DNA of 7,766 nt from 40-80 sp040394775 (GCA_040394775.1 JBEBRN010000108.1:1-7766), one strand, 5' to 3'. Positions 1 through 6,837 are shown, counted from the stretch's first letter. Numbers and translations are program-made. The notes: generated from the letters alone by a model not told the origin.

Positions 1-2435
1 CTTACACAAATCCTACCCATAAAATTAATCCCTGCTTGTACGAAGTAGAAATTCTCTTTAATCGTTTCTTGGTTGGCAATGTAGCTATACGTATAACCGT
101 TATTGGCGTACATCTTGTTCAATACATTGTTCACCATCAAACCAAACTCGATTCCTTCGATTTTTGGAATTTTCAACAAGTAGCTAATGGATGTATTCAT
201 CACGAAATAACCGTCGATGGAACGTGCTTTATCGGAAGAATTGTCAAGGAATTGACGACCGACATATTTACCATTTATGCGAATGTTGAAATCCTTTACG
301 GGTTCAAAAATCAAACCGGCTGAATAAATCGCGTTGGGTGAAAGGGCAATGTCTGTGTTTTTGTGCTGAATGGCCAATTGTCCGCCGTTGTCGTAATCGT
401 CCACGTATTCGGTGAAGTCGATAATTTTGTTCAAACTGTAGGTTCCGCCAGCAATAACGGTCAACCATTTCAACGGTTTGTAACTCGCTTCCAACTCAAT
501 TCCAGTTCGGTACGATTGTTTGGCATTGGTTCTCGTATAACCACCGACATCGTTGATTTGTCCCGTCAAAATCAATTGATTGTGGTAATACATCATGTAG
601 TAATTGGCGTTGAAAGACCATTTTCCTTTTTGAAAACGATTTCCAATTTCTAAATTGTATAAGGTTTCTGGAAGTGGGCGATTGCCGCTAACATTTTCGG
701 TAAAGTCCTTGCGAATAGGTTCGCGATTGGAAACTGCAACGGAAGCATAAGTATTGTTATTTGGGTTCCAGTTAAACATCCAACCAATTTTAGGATTGAA
801 GAAAACATAATTGGCTTTCTGAGTAGTAGCAATCGCAGTAGCACTCAAGTCAGAAATACCTTCAAAGACGTATTGAACAGTGCGCAGTTGAACGTCTCCA
901 AAAAGAACATTGCGTTTCAATTTATAACTCACTTTGAAGTAGTTGTTGAAATCAATTTTTGAGGCATCGTCGTTGTAATACACCTCTCCAATTTCGGAAT
1001 TAGAAGCGTAACGCGCCCAAATAACATCACCGTAGTGTTTTCCCTGGTAACGGTTGATCCCTCCACCATAAATGAGCTCTAAATTATTTTTTGAATACGT
1101 CAAGTTATAAACGGCGCCATAGAAATGATTATCTAGCCATTTACGACGAATTAAATCAGATTTAGAAATAGTTGTCATACTATCGATAACAATTGGATCG
1201 ATGTTATAATTGACTAACTTCTGATTATTTTTATATTCTTCGTAATAGCCTTTTCCTCTCGTATAATGCAATGAAACATTGAATTTCAAATAGTCATTAA
1301 AACGGTGATTAAAATGTAACTGATAATGTGTTTGGTTGTAATGGTCTACTTGATTGTTGTAGGTAAACGCATTATACGTTCGTCCACTTTTCAACAGATT
1401 CTCCGTTTCTTCTTGCGTAAGACCATTTCTGTCGGCATATGCGATCATTCCTTGTTCATCATTTTTCAAACGACTTTCTGGAATACCATTCCATGCTTGG
1501 TAAGTGGTTTCTTGTCCGCTGAAAATGTTAAATTTCACCATCGATTTTTTATTAAACCACGCACCCGAAGTGTAAAAAGATTTCAAGTTGGAACTACTTC
1601 TGTCCACATAGCCTTTTGAAGACACTCTGGATAAACGCATATCAAATGCAAAATGCCCGTTGATAATTCCTGTACCTGCTTTGATGGTATTTTTCCAAGT
1701 GTCAAACGAACCATAGCTGTTGTCTAATTCGCCGTATGCTTTATGACGGATATTATCCGATTTCACATTGATACTCGCACCAAAAGCAGCACCACCGTTA
1801 GCCGATGTTCCAACACCACGTTGAACTTGAATGGACTCAGAAGAAGAAGCAAAGTCGGGCATATTCACCCAAAACATTCCTTGTGATTCGCCGTCGTTAA
1901 CCGGAATTCCGTTGATAGTGACATTCGTTCTGGTAGGATCAACACCTCGAATACGAATATTCGTGTATCCAACGCCAGCACCGGCATCCGAAGAAACGAC
2001 CGTAGACAACGTTCCATCTAACAAATACGGCAAATCTTGTCCGTAGTTTTTATCGCGGATGTCTTTTCGATTCAAATCGGTGTAAGTCGTCGGTGTGTTT
2101 CCGCCAGCACGTGTCGCTCTGATTTGTATTTCTTCCAATTCTTGGTGCGAATAGAAAATCACAAATACTTTCTGCGGTTGGTTTGGATAAATGGTGTCGT
2201 GCAACAGCTCATAATCTGGTGCTTTTAAAGTAATGGGCGTTGTTTGTGAAACAGCCATTTCAAACTCACCACTAGTATTCGTAAAAACGGATTGCTGTGT
2301 TAGTTTATTGATAACAGTTACCTTACTAACAGGTTTACTTTCCTCATTGATAACTCTCCCTTTGTAAGTTTGTTGGGAGAATAGTATGTTAGAACAACAT
2401 ACGAGGATTACATTAAAAATTATTCTTGTTTTCAT
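1..2435 (-). CDS. TonB-dependent outer-membrane receptor, probably for thiamine or a thiamine compound (3' end cut by window edge)
   Basis: The frame starts at an ATG (2435-2433) and stays open for 811 codons to the window edge. It begins with a signal peptide (residues 1-20, MKTRIIFNVILVCC..., cleavage likely after LFS before QQ). Residues about 22-98 (YKGRVINEESKPVSKVTVIN... NTSGEFEM) form a CarboxypepD_reg-like domain. The TonB-dependent plug spans about 118-228, with TNIRIRGVDPTRTNVTINGIPVND (about 158-181) and a QVQRGVGTSANGGAAFGASI block (about 203-222). The rest is a beta-barrel rich in aromatic, alternating strands. The last visible residues, NFMGRICV, look like the final strand, so probably only a few residues are missing (inference). 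TonB receptors import scarce ligands across the outer membrane using proton-motive force passed on by TonB-ExbBD. The TPP riboswitch directly upstream is the reason for the thiamine call: riboswitch-controlled TonB receptors for thiamine are known in Bacteroidota. The protein alone does not reveal the ligand. Confidence 0.9.
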   Translation of the reverse strand, partial: MKTRIIFNVILVCCSNILFSQQTYKGRVINEESKPVSKVTVINKLTQQSVFTNTSGEFEMAVSQTTPITLKAPDYELLHDTIYPNQPQKVFVIFYSHQELEEIQIRATRAGGNTPTTYTDLNRKDIRDKNYGQDLPYLLDGTLSTVVSSDAGAGVGYTNIRIRGVDPTRTNVTINGIPVNDGESQGMFWVNMPDFASSSESIQVQRGVGTSANGGAAFGASINVKSDNIRHKAYGELDNSYGSFDTWKNTIKAGTGIINGHFAFDMRLSRVSSKGYVDRSSSNLKSFYTSGAWFNKKSMVKFNIFSGQETTYQAWNGIPESRLKNDEQGMIAYADRNGLTQEETENLLKSGRTYNAFTYNNQVDHYNQTHYQLHFNHRFNDYLKFNVSLHYTRGKGYYEEYKNNQKLVNYNIDPIVIDSMTTISKSDLIRRKWLDNHFYGAVYNLTYSKNNLELIYGGGINRYQGKHYGDVIWARYASNSEIGEVYYNDDASKIDFNNYFKVSYKLKRNVLFGDVQLRTVQYVFEGISDLSATAIATTQKANYVFFNPKIGWMFNWNPNNNTYASVAVSNREPIRKDFTENVSGNRPLPETLYNLEIGNRFQKGKWSFNANYYMMYYHNQLILTGQINDVGGYTRTNAKQSYRTGIELEASYKPLKWLTVIAGGTYSLNKIIDFTEYVDDYDNGGQLAIQHKNTDIALSPNAIYSAGLIFEPVKDFNIRINGKYVGRQFLDNSSDKARSIDGYFVMNTSISYLLKIPKIEGIEFGLMVNNVLNKMYANNGYTYSYIANQETIKENFYFVQAGINFMGRICV

Positions 2436-2493
2436 TTAAAAAATAAATACAAGAACAAGGGGCCAATTCTCTTGGTTAATACTAAATATTTGT

Positions 2494-2580
2494 CGGTCAC
2501 CTCCCTTCGCAAGCATTATCTTGATCAGGTCAATGGGTATAATCTCAGCCTATTTTGCAATAAGCACCCCTTAGAGACGT
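2494..2580 (-). promoter_or_regulatory. TPP (thi-box) riboswitch in the leader of the TonB receptor gene
   Basis: Read on the minus strand, the leader contains the conserved TPP aptamer blocks in order: CTAAGGGGTGCTT (about 2573-2561), GGCTGAGATTATACCC (2550-2535), GACCTGATC (about 2532-2524), ATAATGC, and GCGAAGGGA (2510-2502). CTGAGA (2548-2543) is the pyrimidine-binding element and the GCGNAGGGA block is the diagnostic 3' end. A short P1 can form between GTC-T-CT (2578-2573) and GG-T-GAC (2501-2496). TPP binding normally lowers expression of the downstream gene, so the receptor should be made when thiamine is short. The distance from aptamer to start codon is about 58 bases. That linker contains CCCCTT (2462-2457), which could pair with AAGGGG of the aptamer; the exact switching mechanism is not certain. 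Confidence 0.95.
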
Positions 2581-2581
2581 G

Positions 2582-2590
2582 GCAAATGTA
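2582..2590 (-). promoter_or_regulatory. Bacteroidota -7 box (TACATTTGC) for the riboswitch-receptor transcript
   Basis: The minus strand reads TACATTTGC, an exact match to the Bacteroidota -7 consensus TAnnTTTG plus the favoured C/T. A start of transcription a few bases downstream (about 2575-2578) would fall at the 5' edge of riboswitch helix P1, as expected for a leader that begins with the aptamer. The -33 region is weak: only a T-run ending in TTTAT (about 2612-2608) is present. The box implies that the receptor has its own promoter, separate from the metal transporter operon upstream. Confidence 0.6.
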
Positions 2591-2617
2591 GTGGTTTTTT
2601 TCTATAGATAAAAAAAA

Positions 2618-2719
2618 AGAGTGAGAATGAGAGAACAAAGCGAAAACTAGAGTGAAAAAGAAAGACGAGAGATTCATGGCGCTCTCTACGCTTCCACTGC
2701 GAACTTTGCGGTTAAAAAA
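2618..2719 (-). repeat. Intergenic repeat, copy A, directly 3' of troD
   Basis: This is an imperfect copy of the sequence at 6902-6992, in the same orientation. The 48-base core (2672-2719) agrees with 6945-6992 at roughly 38 of 48 positions and, on the minus strand, starts TTTTTTAACCGCA followed by spaced CGCA/GCG units 9 and 11 bases apart. A second block (2618-2635) matches 6902-6919 at 16 of 18 positions (TTCTCTCAYTCTCRCTCT on the minus strand). The two blocks are 36 bases apart here and 25 in copy B. Between and around them the minus-strand RNA would be pyrimidine-rich and poor in G. The repeat lies 24 bases after the troD stop and just upstream of the receptor promoter. No coding capacity is credible. 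A role in 3'-end formation is inference. Confidence 0.7.
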
Positions 2720-2743
2720 ATTAATTTTCAACGCTAAACAAAA

Positions 2744-3907
2744 CTACCCTCTAAAAAGAAAGAATGTACTTTTCAGATGTTCAATTTGGTCGTCGCGATT
2801 TGTTAAGATGTAGTCGAGTGTCAGTTTGGTAAAGTTCTTCCCTTTATCGGTTAAAGAAATAAGATCGTTATCAAATTGAATCATATTATTTTTAATCGCT
2901 AAATCGACAACGGATTCGGCATATGATTTACTCCAGTTGAAATGTTCTTGTAGATGGATGAATTGGCGTGCTTCAACTTCTTCTTTGTGATTATTGATGT
3001 GTAATAAAAAAGTAATAAGTGACACTTCAATCTTCTGCTTTTTATGACGATAAAGAATAGCAATCAGACCTTTGTCTGGGGCAAATAAAAACGTAATTAG
3101 AAAAATGATTCCTAAAACGGTAGTCATCGATCCAGAAATGGAAGCATCCAAATAATGCGCTAGCCAATAGCCACCAATGGCTGAAGTAATCCCAAACAAA
3201 ATGGAAAGGACAATCATCTTTTTGAGGTTGGTGGTTAAAAGATAGGCGGTAGCTGCTGGTGCAATCATTAAGGCGACCACCAAAATTGCGCCAACGGCAT
3301 CAAAAGCGCCCACAATAGTTATGGAAGAAACAGACATTAAACCGTAGTGAAAAATGAGAGGTGATATACCTATTGAAGCGGCTAATCCTGTATCGAAGGT
3401 CGTTACTTTCAGTTCCTTAAAAAAGAGTAAAAGTAGGATGACTGTGAAAATTAATATAGTTCCCATTATCCAAAGTGATTTTGGTCCTAAATCCATTCCG
3501 TTAAACAAAAACCGATCGAATGGAGCGAAAGCTAATTCACCAATTAAAACAGCGTCGACATCTAAATGAATATCGTTTGCATTTTTGGAAATTAAGATAA
3601 CGCCAATACTAAATAGTAGTGGGAAAACAAGTCCAATGGCAGTATCTTCTTTGACGAGTTTGGAACGTTGAATCATTTCTACCATAACGATAGTGATTAC
3701 GCCTGTTAAGGCAGCTAATAGAATCAACATCGGTGAATTAAGATCTCTTGTGATAAAGAACCCAATGACAATTCCTAAAAGAATGGAATGACTGATGGCA
3801 TCGCTGATTAGCGACATTCTTCGTAATACCAAAAACACACCCGGAATGGCACATGAGGCTGCGACAATCATAGCAATTACTTGTATTTCTATTTGTGCAT
3901 CACTCAT
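2744..3907 (-). CDS. troD: Metal ABC transporter permease (TroD-like, ABC-3 family) with C-terminal winged-helix tail
   Basis: This is a 387-residue inner-membrane permease of the ABC-3 (ZnuB/TroC/TroD/MntB) family. Residues 1-283 are the membrane part, with about eight hydrophobic segments and the family motifs LRRMSLISDAISHSILLGIV (29-48), KEDTAIGLVF (86-95), IGELAF (122-127), AASIGIS (176-182) and ALMIAPAATAYLL (212-224). It pairs with the preceding permease to form the channel energised by TroB. Typical members have about 270-300 residues; here about 100 extra residues (288-387) follow the last membrane helix. They look like a winged helix: helices at about 293-309, 311-323 and 326-342, then a wing FDNDLISLTDKGKNFTKL, whose LTDKGK resembles the DtxR-family LTxKG turn. 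The start ATG overlaps the end of the upstream permease by 8 bases (ATGAGTGA), which suggests translational coupling. The metal (Mn, Zn or Fe) cannot be fixed from the permease. The tro symbol reflects gene order and family only. Confidence 0.92.
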   Translation of the reverse strand: MSDAQIEIQVIAMIVAASCAIPGVFLVLRRMSLISDAISHSILLGIVIGFFITRDLNSPMLILLAALTGVITIVMVEMIQRSKLVKEDTAIGLVFPLLFSIGVILISKNANDIHLDVDAVLIGELAFAPFDRFLFNGMDLGPKSLWIMGTILIFTVILLLLFFKELKVTTFDTGLAASIGISPLIFHYGLMSVSSITIVGAFDAVGAILVVALMIAPAATAYLLTTNLKKMIVLSILFGITSAIGGYWLAHYLDASISGSMTTVLGIIFLITFLFAPDKGLIAILYRHKKQKIEVSLITFLLHINNHKEEVEARQFIHLQEHFNWSKSYAESVVDLAIKNNMIQFDNDLISLTDKGKNFTKLTLDYILTNRDDQIEHLKSTFFLFRG

Positions 3908-5027
3908 TTTTCAAGGTGTTAGAATGAAACATTTCTTTGGCTTCTTTAAAGCCAGTTGCTGTTAAATGCCATTGATTACCAGTAATTTGAATCCATTTTC
4001 GTTCTTCCATTTTCTTTAATGACGTTTTTGTAAATCCGTGGAAATTATTGAGAATACCAATGGCGTGTGGATGTGAAAAGTTCTCGTGTGTTTTGGCGAT
4101 ATTATACATCAACTGTAAGGTTTTCATCAATTCCAAATTATTTCTATTTTGATATAATCGAATTTGACGAAATAGAATTCCTCGTGTAGGTGAAAATATA
4201 AAGGAAAATAAAACCAATGTAGAAGCGACCATTACAATTACTGGGCCCGTTGGAAGGTTATCTTCTGATGCACTAATTCCGGTACCAATTAATCCAGATA
4301 AAGCTCCGATAAAAGCAGCAATTAAAACCATTTTCCCTAAACTATTGGTCCATTGGCGAGCCGCTGCCGCAGGTGCTAATAATAAGGCACTCATCAGAAC
4401 GACACCAACGGTTTGCAAACCTAAAACGATGGTTAAAACAATAAAGAAACTGATAAGAATGTCGATGAACTTGACATTAAACCCGAGCGTTTTTGCATAG
4501 TTGGAATCAAAAAGCATGATTTTAAATTCTTTCCAAAAGAGGAATAAAACGATAATCGCCACCACTGTGATGCCAATTAAAATATAAACATCTTGATTGA
4601 TTAAAGTAGCTGCTTGTCCAAATAAATATTTATCTAAACCTGCTTGATTGGCGTTCGGTAACTTTTGAACATAGGTCAATAAAAGCATTCCGAAACCAAA
4701 AAATATCGACAGAATAAGCCCTAAAGCCGTATCTGTTTTGAGATGGGTTTTATGAATGATACTTCGAATCCAAATGGTTCCTATTAAACCAACAATCAAA
4801 GCGCCAAATAAGAGCACGTACGATTCTTTGGAACCTGTGATTAAAAATGCCAAAACAATACCCGGAAGTGCGGCATGTGAAATAGCATCACCCAACAAAC
4901 TTTCTTTTCTTAATACAGCAAAACTACCCAGCATTCCACTTGTCGCGCCTAATACCATTGTTCCAATTGTAATGGTAAGCAAAGTAGTGTCGGTAAATAG
5001 TTCGATGAATAGATTGTAAATGGACAT
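3900..5027 (-). CDS. troC: Metal ABC transporter permease (TroC-like, ABC-3 family) with C-terminal DtxR-like winged-helix tail
   Basis: This 375-residue protein is the first of two paralogous ABC-3 permeases. The membrane part (about 1-283) has eight or so hydrophobic segments and the motifs LRKESLLGDAISHAALPGIV (39-58), KTDTALGLILS (97-107), YLFGQA (134-139), YAKTLGF (177-183) and LLLAPAAAARQW (215-226), all typical of Mn/Zn/Fe importers. About 90 residues follow the last membrane helix (286-375) and are absent from standard family members of about 280 residues. The tail fits an N-terminal DtxR domain: helix NLELMKTLQLMYNIAK, a helix-turn-helix HAIGILNNFHGFTKTSLKKMEERKWI, then a wing ITGNQWHLTATGFKEA. 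The DtxR metal-binding and dimerisation part is not apparent. The gene starts 17 bases after troB and overlaps troD. Having two different permeases points to a heterodimeric channel. Family call is firm; the role of the tail is inference. Confidence 0.92.
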   Translation of the reverse strand: MSIYNLFIELFTDTTLLTITIGTMVLGATSGMLGSFAVLRKESLLGDAISHAALPGIVLAFLITGSKESYVLLFGALIVGLIGTIWIRSIIHKTHLKTDTALGLILSIFFGFGMLLLTYVQKLPNANQAGLDKYLFGQAATLINQDVYILIGITVVAIIVLFLFWKEFKIMLFDSNYAKTLGFNVKFIDILISFFIVLTIVLGLQTVGVVLMSALLLAPAAAARQWTNSLGKMVLIAAFIGALSGLIGTGISASEDNLPTGPVIVMVASTLVLFSFIFSPTRGILFRQIRLYQNRNNLELMKTLQLMYNIAKTHENFSHPHAIGILNNFHGFTKTSLKKMEERKWIQITGNQWHLTATGFKEAKEMFHSNTLKNE

Positions 5028-5044
5028 CTTTTAGTGGTACACGT

Positions 5045-5785
5045 TTAATTTTTAATAGCTACTTTATAGTTGATACCATAGGTTTTCGTAAGGTTATCGT
5101 CGTTGAAAATATCTTTGATGGGGCCGGTTGCTATTTTCTCCACATTTAGAAAAGTCACCCAGTCGAAATATTCTGGAACAGTTTGTAAATCATGGTGCAC
5201 CACAATTAAGGTCTTTCCTGCTTTTCGTAATTCCTTTAAAATATTCACAATCGCTATTTCGGTGGTGGCATCGACTCCTTGAAAAGGTTCGTCCATCATA
5301 TAAATTGCCGCATTTTGAACCAAGGCACGTGCTAAAAAAACTCGTTGTTGTTGTCCACCACTCAATTGACTAATTTGACGATCTTTGAACGAAAGCATAT
5401 CTACTTTCTCCAAGGCCTCCAACGCTGCCTTTTTCTCTCTCAGGCCAGGGCGTTTAATCCAGCCTAAATCACCGTATGTTCCCATTAATACCACATCAAT
5501 TGCTGTTGTGGGAAAATCCCAATCGACACTTCCTTTTTGAGGAACATAAGCCACCATGTTGCGGTTTTTCTTATAGGGTTTTCCAAATATTTTTATGTTT
5601 CCAGCAATCGGCTTTACGATGTCCAAAATAGCTTTAATCAAGGTTGATTTTCCGGCGCCATTTGGACCAACAATGGCCATCATCACTCCTTCAGGAATTT
5701 TTAAATCAATGTCCCATAATACAGGCTTGTAGTTATAAGCAACGGTTAAATCATCGACTTGAATGGCAAATTTTTCCTCTTCCAT
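5045..5785 (-). CDS. troB: Metal ABC transporter ATP-binding protein (TroB/ZnuC/MntB type)
   Basis: This 246-residue cytoplasmic ATPase drives import through the two permeases encoded just downstream. All motifs of a working ABC ATPase are present: Walker A GPNGAGKST (40-48), Q-loop in YVPQKG (Q83), signature LSGGQQQR (141-148), Walker B IYMMDEPF (161-168), D-loop GVDATTE (170-176) and H-loop VVHHDL (H198). The segment PQKGSVDWDFPTTAIDVVLMGTYG after the Q-loop is typical of the Mn/Zn/Fe chelate subfamily. The full length equals the family's usual size. The ATG lies 6 bases after the troA stop; an overlapping upstream ATG at 5792-5790 is in another frame and is not used. No Shine-Dalgarno sequence is seen, which is normal in Bacteroidota. 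Identification as a metal importer ATPase is firm; the metal is not determined by this protein. Confidence 0.94.
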   Translation of the reverse strand: MEEEKFAIQVDDLTVAYNYKPVLWDIDLKIPEGVMMAIVGPNGAGKSTLIKAILDIVKPIAGNIKIFGKPYKKNRNMVAYVPQKGSVDWDFPTTAIDVVLMGTYGDLGWIKRPGLREKKAALEALEKVDMLSFKDRQISQLSGGQQQRVFLARALVQNAAIYMMDEPFQGVDATTEIAIVNILKELRKAGKTLIVVHHDLQTVPEYFDWVTFLNVEKIATGPIKDIFNDDNLTKTYGINYKVAIKN

Positions 5786-5791
5786 ACTTCA

Positions 5792-6772
5792 TTATTTTAG
5801 TGATTCAACGATGGTATTCACATTGTATTTAAACATGCCAATATAGGTTCCCTCTGTGGAAGTTGGACTTCCTAAAGCATCACTGTATAACGACCCGCCC
5901 ATTTCAACTTTGTAACCATCTTTTCCTACCGCTTTTTGTAATGCCTCAATATTTCTACGCGGAACAGAGCTTTCGATAAAAATAGCTTTTACCTGATTTT
6001 TAATGATGTAATCTCGTAGTCTTTGAACATCTTTCACACCTGCTTCAGTAGCGGTAGAAATTCCTTGTAAACCAAGTACATGCACGCCATATTCTTTACC
6101 AAAATAATTAAAGGCATCATGAGCGGTCACTAAAATACGTCTTTCTTTCGGTAAACTCTCTAGTTTAGCGCGTATATAGGTATCTAATTCATCTAATTCT
6201 TTCTGATATTTGATATTATTTGCTTTGAAATAATCGGCATTTTTGGGGTCTGCTTTTGAAAGAACATCGGTTACTTTATTCGCCATTTGTTTGATTAAAA
6301 GAGCGTTGAACCATGTATGAGGATCGTAGTTTCCTCCAAAGTTAGCGGATTCTATTAATTGTCCTTTATTAACAGATTCACCTAACGGAACAGTCATTTT
6401 ATGAATAGCTTTCATCTTCTCAAAAACATCGACCATTTTCCCCTCCAAATGAAGACCGCCATAAAAAATGATATCACTTTGAGATAATTTAGAAACGTCC
6501 CCTTCACTCGCTTTGTATAAATGTGGATCGACACCTGCGCCCATAAGTCCTTGTAGTTGAATGGAATCTCCACCAATGTTGTGCACTAAATCAGTAAATA
6601 TATTGGTAGTGGTCACTACGTTCAATTTATTCGATTTCGTGGTGTTTCCTTGGCAAGCGGCTACAAGAATAATCAAACTGAAAAATATGATACTTTTTAG
6701 AAAGGATTTCCCTACTCGCTCTTGTTTCAAGTTGTCACGATACTTTTTGATACGCATTTTACTCTTGTTCAT
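5792..6772 (-). CDS. troA: Metal ABC transporter substrate-binding lipoprotein (TroA/ZnuA family, cluster A-I)
   Basis: This is the periplasmic metal receptor of the importer, 326 residues with the annotated ATG. A hydrophobic segment FLKSIIFFSLIILVAAC (24-40) ends in a lipobox VAAC, so Cys40 is the likely lipidated residue. The following QGNTTKSN has no acidic run, so there is no obvious surface-export signal. The mature part is a cluster A-I metal binder (NVVTTTNIFTDLVHNIGGD from 51). The four expected ligands are visible as H84 (GVDPHLYKASEGD), H152 (YDPHTWF), H218 (VTAHDAFNYFG) and D298 (LYSDALG). His at the third site follows TroA/ZnuA rather than the Glu of PsaA/MntC; there is no His-rich loop as in ZnuA. 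The n-region before the hydrophobic core is unusually long (about 24 residues). An ATG at residue 6 or a TTG at residue 15 (6730-6728) would give a more usual signal peptide. It is the first gene of the operon, behind the promoter and operator at 6800-6837. Confidence 0.93.
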   Translation of the reverse strand: MNKSKMRIKKYRDNLKQERVGKSFLKSIIFFSLIILVAACQGNTTKSNKLNVVTTTNIFTDLVHNIGGDSIQLQGLMGAGVDPHLYKASEGDVSKLSQSDIIFYGGLHLEGKMVDVFEKMKAIHKMTVPLGESVNKGQLIESANFGGNYDPHTWFNALLIKQMANKVTDVLSKADPKNADYFKANNIKYQKELDELDTYIRAKLESLPKERRILVTAHDAFNYFGKEYGVHVLGLQGISTATEAGVKDVQRLRDYIIKNQVKAIFIESSVPRRNIEALQKAVGKDGYKVEMGGSLYSDALGSPTSTEGTYIGMFKYNVNTIVESLK

Positions 6773-6799
6773 AGCTAAAAATAAGTTCTATTTCTATCA

Positions 6800-6821
6800 A
6801 AACTTAGACAAGGCTAAGTTT
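6800..6821. promoter_or_regulatory. Perfect 8-6-8 inverted repeat, likely MntR/DtxR-family operator of the tro operon
   Basis: On the plus strand the arms are AAACTTAG and CTAAGTTT, separated by ACAAGG; the arms are perfect complements and the symmetry ends exactly at their edges. From memory, the enterobacterial MntR box has the same size and plan, AAACATAG-N6-CTATGTTT with a purine-rich CAAAGG centre, so it differs by one base per arm plus small changes in the spacer. The site lies between the -7 box (6829-6837) and the troA start codon. It would start at or next to the transcription start, a position suited to repression. This makes a metal-dependent DtxR-family repressor the likely regulator. 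The regulator itself is not encoded in the window as a separate gene. Confidence 0.75.
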
Positions 6822-6828
6822 ATTAAAT

Positions 6829-6837
6829 ACAAATATA
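6829..6837 (-). promoter_or_regulatory. Bacteroidota -7 box (TATATTTGT) for the tro operon
   Basis: The minus strand reads TATATTTGT, a full match to TAnnTTTG followed by T. The -33 element is weak: TTTA (6858-6855) lies 17 bases upstream, where TTTG or TTG would be expected. Transcription would start a few bases downstream, around 6822-6825, directly beside the inverted repeat at 6800-6821. The leader to the first ATG of troA would be about 50 bases. This is the only good promoter match found in the 232-base gap between cysS and troA. Confidence 0.55.

Noticed and set aside
36..2228. Several plus-strand open frames of 60-100 codons
   Set aside because: They lie antisense to the TonB receptor, whose minus frame is open throughout with clear plug and signal-peptide motifs. 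None of the antisense products resembles a protein family.
2499..2506. A strong Shine-Dalgarno-like GGGAGGTGACC on the minus strand
   Set aside because: It is the 3' end of the riboswitch core and P1, about 60 bases before the receptor ATG. No start codon lies at a suitable distance, and Bacteroidota rarely use such sites.
2601..2618. A/T-rich near-palindrome around CTATAG upstream of the receptor promoter
   Set aside because: The symmetry is broken and depends mostly on homopolymer A and T runs, so it is not specific enough to call an operator or terminator.
2717..2728. A perfect 12-base palindrome AAAATTAATTTT just after troD
   Set aside because: It is pure A/T in an A/T-rich context with no loop, so it could arise by chance. 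It does not resemble the operator at 6800-6821 and is a poor terminator.
2525..2731. A 68-codon minus-strand open frame between troD and the receptor
   Set aside because: It runs through the repeat, the promoter box and into the riboswitch. Its Phe/Ser-rich translation simply reflects the pyrimidine tract, so it is not a credible gene.
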